A stretch of DNA of 64,000 nt from SLQH01 sp964612995 (GTDB taxonomy: Bacteria > Planctomycetota > UBA11346): NCBI GenBank assembly GCA_964612995.1, contig CAZTGE010000001.1:1-64000 (forward strand), read 5' to 3'. The translations under genes were made by a program, and so were the position numbers. Below, in pieces: positions 54,853 through 63,395 of this stretch. The notes under the pieces were generated by a model. The model did no database searches, had not been told where the DNA came from, and saw nothing but the letters and a program-made list of their open reading frames with translations. Each line of letters opens with the position of its first letter. The stretch's first letter is position 1.

Positions 54853-56469
54853 TCAGTCGGAATCGATCCTGCGGGCCAGGGGCAGCCGGCGACCGACGCC
54901 GAAGGCCTTGCTGGTGACGCGGAGGGTGGGCGGCGCCTGACGACGTTTGTACTCGCTGGTTTCGACCATCCGCACCACCCGGTCGACCACGCTCTGCTCC
55001 TCGCCGGCGGCGACCAGCTCCTCGCGGCCGGCGCCGTGTTCGATGTAGGCCTCGAGGATGCGGTCGAGCACCGGATAGGGCGGCAGGCTGTCGGTGTCGA
55101 CCTGGCCCGGGCGCAACTCGGCCGACGGGGGTTTGAGGATCGTGTTGCGGGGGATGCGCTCGCGTTCGTGGTTGAGGTGCCCGGCAAGGGCGAAGACCCG
55201 GGTCTTGTAGACGTCGCCGATCGGCGCCAGCCCGCCGTTCATGTCGCCGTACATGGTGCAGTAGCCGACCGCGAGCTCGCTCTTGTTCCCGGTGGCCAGC
55301 GCCATGGCGCGATGCTTGTTGGCGTAGGCCATGACCAGGGTACCGCGGATGCGGGCCTGGATGTTCTCTTCGGCCACCCCGGCGTCGGTGCCGGCGAAGG
55401 GCTCGGCGAGCGTGGCCGTGATCGCGTCGTAGGACCCGATGATCGGGCAGCGGTAGGCGCGGATGCCCAGGTTGTCGGCCAGGGCCTGGGCGTCGGTCAC
55501 CGATTCGGGTGACGAGTGCATGCTCGGCATCAACAGCCCGGTGACGCCCTCTGCGCCGAGCGCATCGACCGCGAGAACGGCGCAGAGGGCGGAATCGATC
55601 CCGCCGGAGAGACCGAGGACCACGCGATCCTGTCCGGTCTTGGCGCAATAGTCGCGAAGGCCGGTGACCAGCGCCTGATGCAGATCCGCGAGCTCGTCGA
55701 TCGCAGCGGGGGGCTGACCTGGGGCGGCGGTATCGATCACCGCGAGGTCCTCACGCCACCGTTGCAGATGGCCGTACCAGGTTCCGTCCGGGCCGACCAC
55801 CCCGCTGTCACCGTCGAAGAGCAGTTCGTCGTAGCCGCCGACCTGGTTGACGTAGACCACCGGGGCGCCGACCCGCTGCGCGACGTCGGCGATCAACCGG
55901 CGGCGCAAGGCGGGTTTGTTGGCGTTGTAGGGGCTGGCCGAAACGTTGACCACCAGGTCGCAGGCACCGACGAGATCGACGACCGGATCGCGCTCGTAGG
56001 TCGCGGGAGCCAGGGCGCCGGTCCAGATGTCTTCGCAGACGCTCAACGCCACGCGCGCGCCAGCGATCTCCACCACCATCGGCTCCGCGCCGGGCTGGAA
56101 GTAGCGGACCTCGTCGAAAACGTCGTAGGAGGGCAGCAAGCGCTTGCGATAGACCTGGGCCACGCGTGTGTCGGCGAGCAGGGCGAGGGCGTTGCCGAGA
56201 TCGGCCGCGTCCTCGCCGGGGTGCACGCAGCCGATCAGGGTCGGCAACTCCAGCGTGCCGGCGAGACGGTGGATCATCTCCCACTGCGCGCGGATCAGGC
56301 TGCGGCGATGGAGCAGGTCGCGTGGCGGATACCCGAGACTGGCCAACTCTGGCAACACCAGCAACTCGGCGCCCGCCGCCAGGGCGCGGTCGTGACACAG
56401 GCGGATGTCGCGGGCGATTCCATCCAGATCGGCGACCAGGACGTTGCGTTGGGCCAGGGCGATGCGCAT
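54853..56469 (-). CDS. nadE: Glutamine-dependent NAD+ synthetase (NadE)
   Basis: A 538-residue enzyme that converts nicotinic acid adenine dinucleotide to NAD+ using glutamine nitrogen. The N-terminal nitrilase-type glutaminase has the E41-K109-C145 triad (LPELASLGY, YRKRLLPSYDVFDE, SVCEDIW). The C-terminal synthetase has the PP-loop SGGIDS (288-293), LMPSMHSSPES, ENIQARIRG, ATGNKSELAVGY and YKTRVFALA. The ATG at 56469 has GGAAGGA upstream; the frame open far beyond it is not coding. A family A repeat follows its 3' end. Confidence 0.96.
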   Translation of the reverse strand: MRIALAQRNVLVADLDGIARDIRLCHDRALAAGAELLVLPELASLGYPPRDLLHRRSLIRAQWEMIHRLAGTLELPTLIGCVHPGEDAADLGNALALLADTRVAQVYRKRLLPSYDVFDEVRYFQPGAEPMVVEIAGARVALSVCEDIWTGALAPATYERDPVVDLVGACDLVVNVSASPYNANKPALRRRLIADVAQRVGAPVVYVNQVGGYDELLFDGDSGVVGPDGTWYGHLQRWREDLAVIDTAAPGQPPAAIDELADLHQALVTGLRDYCAKTGQDRVVLGLSGGIDSALCAVLAVDALGAEGVTGLLMPSMHSSPESVTDAQALADNLGIRAYRCPIIGSYDAITATLAEPFAGTDAGVAEENIQARIRGTLVMAYANKHRAMALATGNKSELAVGYCTMYGDMNGGLAPIGDVYKTRVFALAGHLNHERERIPRNTILKPPSAELRPGQVDTDSLPPYPVLDRILEAYIEHGAGREELVAAGEEQSVVDRVVRMVETSEYKRRQAPPTLRVTSKAFGVGRRLPLARRIDSD

Positions 56470-56600
56470 CGGGCGTCCTTCCGGCGGTGGGCGTGGGCCG
56501 AGGCGGCCTGGGGCGAGTCTCGTGCCCTCGTGAAGCGGTCCAGGAGCGATTGCTGGACCGGCCCGCCCCCCGGCAGACAATGGACGATGAGGAGATCGCC

Positions 56601-57323
56601 ATGCGCATCCTCCCAGTCCTGCTGACGCTCGCGACGGTGGCCTCGGCGCCGGCCTTCGATCCCGGGCCGCCACCACGCTCGCTCCCCGCGCCACGCATCG
56701 CCCCCGTGGACGCCGCGACGCCGGATCCGACGCTCGCGCTACCACCGCTGACCCGTGATCAGGCGCTGGCGATCTGCCGTTCGCTGCAGCACATGCGCCA
56801 GGAGCAGCCGGCGCTCCACGCCCGGCTCGACAGCAGCGGCGATCAGCGGCTCGACGCCGACGAGCTACACGGTCTCGCCGGACAACGCGCCGACGAACTG
56901 GTGGCGCTGATCGACAGCGACGGCGACGCCGCGCTCGACGCGACCGAGATCGATCACGCGCTCGCGGTCGCCGACGCCACGAAGGCCGAGGAGCGCGCGG
57001 CGTCGGCTGCCGCCCTGGCGACCGAACGCCCCGTCCCCCTGGCTCCGGTGGCCTCGCGCCTGACCATCGGCAGTGCCCGACGCTGCGTCGTCGATTACGA
57101 CGTGGTCGACGGGCACTACGACCCGGTGGTCCGTTGGCTACCCAGCGGCAGCGGCGTGAGTGTGTCCGGCGGCAGCGTGGCCTTCTGGCACACCCCGACC
57201 TGCCGCCCGCGAGTGATCCGCCGACGGGTGGTGCCGCGAACACAGATACGCCGCCGGGTGGTGCCGCGATCGAGGCCAAGCCCCCAGGCTCCGCGTCGGG
57301 TGGTGCGACCGCTCGAACGCTGA
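56601..57323 (+). CDS. Secreted EF-hand-like protein with basic C-terminal repeats
   Basis: A 240-residue protein with signal peptide (RILPVLLTLATVASAPAFD) and GGAG before the ATG. Two EF-hand-like loops are clear: DSSGDQRLDADE (~75-86) and DSDGDAALDATE (~99-110), each with Asp/Ser/Asp and terminal Glu positions for Ca2+. The C-terminal third is basic and contains RRRVVPRTQIRRRVVPRSR, a short repeat, and an isolated Cys/His patch. It is likely periplasmic or exported and could bind both Ca2+ and a polyanion. No family is recognised for the C-terminal region. Confidence 0.75.
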   Translation: MRILPVLLTLATVASAPAFDPGPPPRSLPAPRIAPVDAATPDPTLALPPLTRDQALAICRSLQHMRQEQPALHARLDSSGDQRLDADELHGLAGQRADELVALIDSDGDAALDATEIDHALAVADATKAEERAASAAALATERPVPLAPVASRLTIGSARRCVVDYDVVDGHYDPVVRWLPSGSGVSVSGGSVAFWHTPTCRPRVIRRRVVPRTQIRRRVVPRSRPSPQAPRRVVRPLER

Positions 57324-57386
57324 GCAGAGCCCGACTCCGGCTCGCTTTTCCATGGCGGCCGCAGGTCGGCTGATCAGCATGGCCGT

Positions 57387-58532
57387 ATGCCGGTGTTCGA
57401 GCGCATCCGCCTGCGCGAGGTCCATTGGTTGCCGTTGGTGCTGGCCCTGCTGCTGACTGTGTTCGGCGCCGTGTTCGTGGTCAGCTCGACCCTCGACCCG
57501 AGCACCGGGTGGGGGCGCGAGGCGCGGATGCAGCTGGCCTGGATCACGCTCAGCTGCGGCGCCTGCCTGGTGAGCATGCACATCCCGCTGATGGTCTGGC
57601 GCGACTCGGCACCGGCGACCTACATCGCGCTGCTGCTGACCCAGGCCTTCATGATGATCATGGCCGGAACCACGCTGGTGCCGACGATCAAGGGGGCGCA
57701 CAACTGGATCGCTCTCGGTTCGCTGCGGATCCAGCCCTCGGAGTTCTACAAGATCGCCACGCTGCTGATGTGCGCCCGGCTGCTGACCATTCCCGAGGCC
57801 GACCCCCGGCGATTCGCCTGGTCGTTTCTGGTCCTCGCCTGCGGTGGCCTGCCCGCCCTGTTGCTGGTGCGCGAGGACCTCGGATCGGCGCTGACCTTCT
57901 TCCCCATGGTCCTGGGCATGCTGTTCTTCGCAGGCATGCGACTGCGCCATCTCGCCGGGATCATCCTGCTCACGGGGCTGGCAGTCGCTGCGGGAGTGGC
58001 GGTGCTGCCGCAGAACGGCTACCAGTACCGCCGGCTCCAGGCCTGGCTCGATCCGCAGGCCTACGCCCTGACCGAAGGCTATCAGACCATCCGCACGGTG
58101 CGCTCGGTCGGCTCGGGACGGTTCACCGGCAAGGGCTATGCCCTCGGCGAGCAGAACCTGCTCGGCTACGTGCCCGAAAGCCATACCGACTCGATCTACG
58201 CCGTGATCGGCGAGGAGACCGGCTTCGTCGGTTCCTGCCTCGCGCTGCTGCTGTTCCTCGGCTTCACACTGGTGCTGCTGCACGCCGCCGCACGCTGCCG
58301 CCAGCCCTTCGGGCGGCTGTTCGTCGGTGGATTCGCCAGCCTCGTCTTCGGCCAGATGACCATCAACGTGATGGTGGTGCTCGGTCTGATGCCGGTCACC
58401 GGCATCACCCTGCCCTTCTTCAGCTACGGCGGCTCGAGCATGCTCGCGCTCTACATCATGCTCGGGATCACCCTCGCGGCCTCGATGGCCCGGCGCACCG
58501 GCTTCAGCCGCTCGCTCTATGCCGAGGGCTGA
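57387..58532 (+). CDS. rodA: RodA/FtsW-type peptidoglycan glycosyltransferase (SEDS)
   Basis: A 381-residue SEDS protein with about ten membrane helices that polymerises lipid II with a class B PBP. Key segments are KGAHNWIALGSLRIQPSEFYK (109-), the catalytic-loop region EDLGSALTFFP (~160), IGEETGFVGS, and the family close LPVTGITLPFFSYGGSS (~335-352). It is nearer RodA than FtsW in length, but the two cannot be separated with certainty from sequence alone, and no mre/pbp gene is adjacent. Its presence indicates a peptidoglycan-based wall. Confidence 0.9.
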   Translation: MPVFERIRLREVHWLPLVLALLLTVFGAVFVVSSTLDPSTGWGREARMQLAWITLSCGACLVSMHIPLMVWRDSAPATYIALLLTQAFMMIMAGTTLVPTIKGAHNWIALGSLRIQPSEFYKIATLLMCARLLTIPEADPRRFAWSFLVLACGGLPALLLVREDLGSALTFFPMVLGMLFFAGMRLRHLAGIILLTGLAVAAGVAVLPQNGYQYRRLQAWLDPQAYALTEGYQTIRTVRSVGSGRFTGKGYALGEQNLLGYVPESHTDSIYAVIGEETGFVGSCLALLLFLGFTLVLLHAAARCRQPFGRLFVGGFASLVFGQMTINVMVVLGLMPVTGITLPFFSYGGSSMLALYIMLGITLAASMARRTGFSRSLYAEG

Positions 58533-58553
58533 GCCTGGCACCGAGCAGCGCGT

Positions 58554-58907
58554 TCACCCGCCCTGGGTGCCGAACATCCCGCCGAGCAGCGACATCATGT
58601 CCCCGTCGCCGAGCGACTTCTGCAGCTGCTCCTCGGGGCTGGCACCGTAACGTTGCTTGTAGGCATCGAGCGCATTGGCCATCGCTCCGGCGATCAGGTC
58701 TTCGAGCATGGTCGCATCGTCGTCGGCCGCCGCCGCGGCCGCCGGGGCGATGCGCACCCGCTCCACGCTCAGATCGCCCTTGAGCACCACGGTGACCGCG
58801 CCGCCGCCGGCGCTGCCTTCGATGCGTGCCTCGGCGCGGTCCGCCTCGGCTTGCTGCACCCGTTCGCGCAAGGGGCCGAGCGCCTGCATCATCTGCTGGA
58901 TGTCCAC
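58554..58907 (-). CDS. ybaB: YbaB/EbfC-family nucleoid-associated protein
   Basis: A 117-residue protein with the YbaB pattern: an N-terminal helix (IQQMMQALGPLRERVQQAEA), GGGAVTVVLKGDLSVERVRI in the middle and a C-terminal helix (MLEDLIAGAMANALDAYKQRY). The family forms dimers that bind DNA without strong sequence preference. The usual partners dnaX and recR are not adjacent; it starts one base after the preceding unknown gene, with which it is co-transcribed. The Gly/Met tail is common in the family. Confidence 0.92.
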   Translation of the reverse strand: MDIQQMMQALGPLRERVQQAEADRAEARIEGSAGGGAVTVVLKGDLSVERVRIAPAAAAAADDDATMLEDLIAGAMANALDAYKQRYGASPEEQLQKSLGDGDMMSLLGGMFGTQGG

Positions 58908-58908
58908 G

Positions 58909-60144
58909 TCATTCCTCCTCGGTGGGATGGATCGGCAGATCCGCCGACCGGATCAGTTCGACCCGTGACCAGGGTTCGCCCGGTGACTCGGGCCAGTCGA
59001 GGATGGCGCGGCCATCGTGGACGACGATGTGCGCACCGGGCGGTTGCTCGCGGTCACCGTAGGGCCAGCGTGCCAGGTCTTCCGGCTTGCGCAAACGCGG
59101 CCACCCGTGAGCTGCCGCACGACGGTTGAGCTGCTCCAACCAGCGATCGTAGTCGGCGTAGGCCAGGCCCCGGCTGCTGACCTGTCCGTCTTCGATGCGG
59201 TAAGGCCAGCCGTAGGGATCGCTGCGCAGGACCACGCGCTCGTCGACCACCGCGAGCGGCTCGGGGCCGAGGTCGCGGGCCCGGCTGCCGTAGACCGTGC
59301 GCAACACATCCGGATCGAGCAGATCGCTGAGCTGGGCCGGCGCACGGTCGTACCGGGCGCGGTAGGCATCAGCGAGCTCCTGCAGCCGCTTGACCCCATA
59401 GCTGGCATACTGCTCGCGCAGGGTGCGCTCGGCCAGCCGGCCCTGGGGACTCGCGGAGCTGGAGACGCGCAACACGTCACCCCAGTAGGTCAGCTGCCCG
59501 AGGCCACCGGCACGGCGTCGGGCCATGGCCTGGATCCAGGCCTGGGCCCAGGTCCGCCCCACGCGTTCGTCGCCGGCATCGGTCTCGCGATCGGCCCATT
59601 GGATCAACACGTCGAACAGCGCCTGGGGATTGTCGCGCTCGAGGTGGAAATCGTCGCTGAGCACCACGACCAGGTTGCGCCACAGCAGCAGATCGTCCGG
59701 ATGCTCGAACACCCCGCGGCAGAGGAAGCGCAGCTGGGCATGGGCGTCCATCACCACCGAACCGGTGGTCATCGCACCGTAGTGGTAAAAAGGTACGAAC
59801 TGCGGATCCATGGCGATCAGCGCGTCGTAGAGGCGGCGGAAACTGCCACGATGCTCGGCGAGCACGTCGGCGCGCTCGCCGAGCGGCAGATCGAGGCAGT
59901 AATTGAAGTAGCGGTAGCTGGAGATCCACCACAGGCGCGAGACGGTGTTGGTGTGGCCGAAAGCCAGCAGACGCGAGACCTGCGGACCGGGCAGATATTC
60001 CAGGCGCCGATCCTTGCTCATGCCGTAATATGGCCGATCGAGCGACAGCACGAAGCGGAACGGGGCGAGGTTGATCCAGTAGATACCCGCTCCGAGGCCG
60101 GCGATGAGCGCCGCCAGCACCACACTGCCGGGCCGGATCCTCAT
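58909..60144 (-). CDS. Membrane-anchored helical protein, unknown
   Basis: A 411-residue protein with one N-terminal membrane helix (VVLAALIAGLGAGIYWINLAP). A ~190-residue helical region may be TPR-like (RLYDALIAMDPQFVPFYHYGA; LLLWRNLVVVLSDDFHLERDNP). The C-terminal ~150 residues include DPYGWPYRIEDGQVSSRG, the pattern of short domains seen in pseudopilin-like and PVC hypothetical proteins. It lies between an ABC exporter and ybaB on the same strand, separated from the exporter by a family A repeat. The exporter may work with it, but this is only positional. Confidence 0.75.
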   Translation of the reverse strand: MRIRPGSVVLAALIAGLGAGIYWINLAPFRFVLSLDRPYYGMSKDRRLEYLPGPQVSRLLAFGHTNTVSRLWWISSYRYFNYCLDLPLGERADVLAEHRGSFRRLYDALIAMDPQFVPFYHYGAMTTGSVVMDAHAQLRFLCRGVFEHPDDLLLWRNLVVVLSDDFHLERDNPQALFDVLIQWADRETDAGDERVGRTWAQAWIQAMARRRAGGLGQLTYWGDVLRVSSSASPQGRLAERTLREQYASYGVKRLQELADAYRARYDRAPAQLSDLLDPDVLRTVYGSRARDLGPEPLAVVDERVVLRSDPYGWPYRIEDGQVSSRGLAYADYDRWLEQLNRRAAAHGWPRLRKPEDLARWPYGDREQPPGAHIVVHDGRAILDWPESPGEPWSRVELIRSADLPIHPTEEE

Positions 60145-60160
60145 CGCCGGCCCTCCCGAC

Positions 60161-60248
60161 CGCCGGAAACGCCAGCACAGCTGGCGAGCGACGACAGAGG
60201 ACGAGGGGGTGAAGTGACGAAGGAGCGAGGGGGCAGAGCCCCCCCTGC
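60161..60248 (-). repeat. Family A structured intergenic repeat, copy A6 (diverged)
   Basis: In minus orientation, beginning 14 bases after the ABC permease stop. Hairpin 1 is altered (GGGGGGCTCTGCCCCC). Hairpin 2 has lost its pairing. Hairpin 3 is intact (CGCCAGCTGTGCTGGCG), and the copy ends at the start of hairpin 4. Confidence 0.75.
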
Positions 60249-60262
60249 AAAAAAGTCCCCCG

Positions 60263-61021
60263 TCATAACTGCCGCCGACGGAAGATGGCCAGGGTGACGG
60301 TGAGCAACAGGGCGATCCACAGCAGCCCGTAGGCCACGGTCATCGCCGCCTCGGCCGGAGCCAGGCCCAGGCCGTGGACCGCCTGGTTGCGGTAGGCGTA
60401 ACGCCCGAGATCCGGCATCAACGAGGCGAGCACGGCGATCAGCCACTGGGCGGTATCGTTCTTCACATAGGCGAGGAAACCGGGCAGCTCGTGGACCGCG
60501 TGGCCGAGGCCGTAGGTGGCCAGACTCAGCGCCGCCGCGAGCAGCGGGGTCGAGAGTGTGGTCCAGCACAGGCTCACCGCGGCCATGATCACGACCTCCT
60601 CCGCGGTCAGCAGGCCCGCGAGCACCAGCAGCGGCGTGACCGGAGCACCGGTGACCCAGAGGTAGATCAACGACAGGGTGAGCATCGCCAACTGACCGCA
60701 GAGCAGCGCGGCAGCCAGACCGCAGAACTTGCCGATCACGAACTGCCAGCGGGCGATGGGGCGGCTGAGCACGGTGTAGAGGGTCCGCTGCTGGATCTCC
60801 ATGTGCATCAGCGCGGTGCCGGTGGCCACCGCGACCAGCAGACCGATGATGCTCTGCAGGCTGAGCACGATGTCGGTCGTGACCAGGTCGCCGTCGGTGG
60901 CGCTGATGTAGCCGATCAGCCGCGACAGGGTCATGAAGACGACGAACAACGAGAGCAGCCCGATGAAACTGCGGCTGCGCAGACTCTCGCGCAGGGTGGC
61001 GCCGGCGACGGTGAGGATCAC
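60263..61021 (-). CDS. ABC transporter permease (ABC-2 type)
   Basis: A 252-residue protein with about six membrane helices. The opening ILTVAGATLRESLRSRSFIGLL and the loop MHMEIQQRTLYTVLSRPIARWQFVIGK match ABC-2 permeases of the NosY/YbhR type. The GTG start at 61021 overlaps the ATPase stop (GTGA) and gives the family's usual length; a longer frame adds ~47 improbable residues. With the coupled ATPase it forms an exporter of unknown cargo. Confidence 0.88.
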   Translation of the reverse strand: MILTVAGATLRESLRSRSFIGLLSLFVVFMTLSRLIGYISATDGDLVTTDIVLSLQSIIGLLVAVATGTALMHMEIQQRTLYTVLSRPIARWQFVIGKFCGLAAALLCGQLAMLTLSLIYLWVTGAPVTPLLVLAGLLTAEEVVIMAAVSLCWTTLSTPLLAAALSLATYGLGHAVHELPGFLAYVKNDTAQWLIAVLASLMPDLGRYAYRNQAVHGLGLAPAEAAMTVAYGLLWIALLLTVTLAIFRRRQL

Positions 61022-61974
61022 GCTGCACCCCCCGCATCCGGTGTGCCCGCGGCGGCTTCGCCCAGGGTGTTGCCGGCGTTGTGTGAGGCGCGTACCCGCG
61101 CAACGAAATAGTCCTCCAGGGCTTTGCGCTGGCGTTCCAGCCGGACCACGCTGCCTCCGCATTCCGCGACGGTGGCCAAAGCGCGCTCACGCTCCTCTTC
61201 AGGAAAGACCCAGTGCCAGGTGCCGCCGGTACCCAACTCGGCCTCGGCCGGCGCCGGGCCGGAACCGGTGAGCTGGAGCGGCGCTTGCGCGAACAGCCCG
61301 GCGAGGCCACCGGCTTCGATCGCACGACCGTGATCGATCATCACGTAGTGGGTACACAGGTCCTCGACGTCGGCGAGAATGTGCGAGGAGAAGAACAGGG
61401 TCGCGCCGCGCGCGCGCTCGGCCTTGAGAATCTCGCGGAACCGGCTGCGCCAGAGCGGATCGAGTCCGGAAAACGGCTCGTCGAGCACGAGCAGGCGCGG
61501 GCCGGCGAAGATGGCCTGAGCCAGGCCGAAGCGCTGACGCATGCCCTTGGAGAAGGAACGCAGATGTCGCCGACGCAGATCGCCGAGGTCGAGCTCCTGA
61601 TAGACGCGCTCGCGCGCCTGCCGGATCTGGGCCCGGCCCATACCGGAGAGCCGACCGAGATAGGCGAGGTACTCGCGCACGCTCAGATTCTCGTAGAAGA
61701 ACGGCTGCTCGGGCAGGTAGCCGACCTCGCGTCGCAGCCCCGGTGGCCCGATGGGGCGCCCGAACAGCCGGATGGTGCCGCTATGGCCGTGGAGCAGACC
61801 CATCAGCAGTTTGATCGCGGTCGACTTGCCGGCGCCGTTGGCGCCGAGGAAACCGCAGGCATCACCGGCGGACACCGCGAAGGAGATCTGCCGCAGCGCG
61901 ACGACGCGTTGGAGCCAGTCACCGCGGTAGGTGAAGCAAACGCCTTCATACTCGAGCACGGGATCATCGGCCAT
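61018..61974 (-). CDS. ABC transporter ATP-binding protein
   Basis: A 318-residue ATPase with Walker A GANGAGKST (44-52), QPFFYENLSVREYLAYL, signature FSKGMRQRFGLAQ, Walker B LLVLDEPFSGLDP and switch FFSSHIL. A ~90-residue C-terminal domain (GTWHWVFPEEERERALA) follows, as in NosF/CcmA-like exporters. The ATG at 61974 has no clear Shine-Dalgarno; the frame extends to 62019 with possible alternative starts. It is coupled to the permease downstream. Confidence 0.92.
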   Translation of the reverse strand: MADDPVLEYEGVCFTYRGDWLQRVVALRQISFAVSAGDACGFLGANGAGKSTAIKLLMGLLHGHSGTIRLFGRPIGPPGLRREVGYLPEQPFFYENLSVREYLAYLGRLSGMGRAQIRQARERVYQELDLGDLRRRHLRSFSKGMRQRFGLAQAIFAGPRLLVLDEPFSGLDPLWRSRFREILKAERARGATLFFSSHILADVEDLCTHYVMIDHGRAIEAGGLAGLFAQAPLQLTGSGPAPAEAELGTGGTWHWVFPEEERERALATVAECGGSVVRLERQRKALEDYFVARVRASHNAGNTLGEAAAGTPDAGGAA

Positions 61975-62161
61975 CGCGACAGAGTGTAGGCCCCGCTCCC
62001 GGAGGCGACAAGGCCACAATGCCCGGCGCTGGGCAAGACCGGGCTCTCACCCACCTCCCGGGCCCGGCGCGAGCAGCGCTTGAACCCCGCCGCAGCGGCG
62101 CGCATGGTCACCCGGGCGAGGTGGCCGATCGCCGCCTCCGCAGCCCGACAAGGAGCCGACC

Positions 62162-63052
62162 ATGCTGCGCCGCATGCTTACCCTCACCGTCATCCCCCTC
62201 TGCCTGGTGATCGTCGGCTGCACCGATGACGAATCCGACTCGGACGCGGCCCTGCCCGCGCGCGACTCCACGCAGGAATCCGCCGCCTTCACCCAGGCCC
62301 ACCTCGCTGCGACGGTGGCGGTGCGCGATGCCCTGACCGAAGACGGCCAGACCACCGAAGCCTTCGGAGCAACGGCTGTACCGGGCGCCCTCCCGCTCGC
62401 CCTCGGCCGCCCCGGCTGCTGCGAGGCCACCGCCACGAGCTTCGACTACCGCGACGAGGTCAGCCTCGACATCGACCTCGACATGCTCGACGGCAACGGC
62501 AGCGACCGCTACCCCAACGCCAGCGGACAACTCCACCTCGATGCCACGGCCACCAGCAACACCAACCTCAGCGGGGCGAGCGGCGAGGTCCGCTACAGCG
62601 CCACCGTCACCGCCACGGGGCCGGTCACCGCCACCGACCCGATCTCCGGCTGGACCGCCACCTGGCCCACGGGAACCTCGCTCTCGCTCAACGTCACCAT
62701 CACCTGGACCCGCAGCGCGCTCGCCGTGTGGGAGCTGACCGCCGCCACCGCCAGCAACATGTCCCCCCACGACGTGACCGTGTCCAAAGGCGACATGACA
62801 CTCGATGGCCGGGTGCTCGAGTTCACCCAGCAGACCTCGATCACGCGGTCGAGCGACGGCACGGAGGTCACGCTCACCGATGTCCAGCTCGAGGCCATGC
62901 GCCAGGTCAGCTGGACCGATGCCGCCGGTGCGTCGCACATGGTGCGGTGGGATGTCCAGGGGCTGGATGCGATCTTCGTCACGCTCGACGGGACCACCTT
63001 CGGCCCATTCACCATCTTCGAGGTGATGGCACGCCTCGGCGCCACCGTCTGA
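62162..63052 (+). CDS. Lipoprotein, unknown function
   Basis: A 296-residue protein with AAGGAG before the ATG and a lipoprotein signal (TLTVIPLCLVIVGC, lipid Cys ~20) followed by an acidic Asp/Glu-rich linker. The mature part is beta-rich, Thr/Ser-rich and low in Lys (GEVRYSATVTATGPVTATD; LSLNVTITWTRSALAVWEL), as in many exported PVC proteins. The -2 residue region (TDDESD) would favour inner-membrane retention only under E. coli rules. No family recognised. Confidence 0.75.
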   Translation: MLRRMLTLTVIPLCLVIVGCTDDESDSDAALPARDSTQESAAFTQAHLAATVAVRDALTEDGQTTEAFGATAVPGALPLALGRPGCCEATATSFDYRDEVSLDIDLDMLDGNGSDRYPNASGQLHLDATATSNTNLSGASGEVRYSATVTATGPVTATDPISGWTATWPTGTSLSLNVTITWTRSALAVWELTAATASNMSPHDVTVSKGDMTLDGRVLEFTQQTSITRSSDGTEVTLTDVQLEAMRQVSWTDAAGASHMVRWDVQGLDAIFVTLDGTTFGPFTIFEVMARLGATV

Positions 63053-63395
63053 GGGGTCGCCCGCAGCTCACGGATGACCGCGTGCCGATGCGTCGCCGCA
63101 GGGCGCGGGTAGCGCAGGCCCATGGGCCGACCTCGCCGAGCACCGTGCGACGACGATCCCGCCGAGGCACCGAAGCCGAACGCGCGAGCGGGTGAACCCG
63201 GTTCCGCTGGAAGCCCGTCGCAACAAATGGCCGTTCTGCGGCAATTCAGGGGAAGGTGGGCCCGTGGTGTGGCACACCGTCTGCACCAGTGGCTCAGCCA
63301 GTGGGCCTTGCCCCTCGACGCCTCTGTCGTGATCCCTAGGCTGGCTGGGTGTCGTGTCGGGCGGATGGGCCCGAATGGGATGGAAGGATGGCATC
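63053..63395. other. Gene-free gap between two lipoprotein genes
   Basis: These 343 bases contain no convincing gene; the frames present lack coding features. A possible sigma-54-type promoter lies at 63270-63285, and AAGGA precedes the next ATG. No terminator hairpin with a T-run is seen after the first lipoprotein gene. Confidence 0.4.
63270..63285 (+). promoter_or_regulatory. Candidate sigma-54 (-24/-12) promoter
   Basis: TGGCACACCGTCTGCA has GG and GC separated by exactly ten bases, as required for RpoN promoters, and matches most consensus positions. It lies ~110 bases upstream of the last lipoprotein gene. In GC-rich DNA such matches occur by chance, so this is tentative. Confidence 0.3.
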
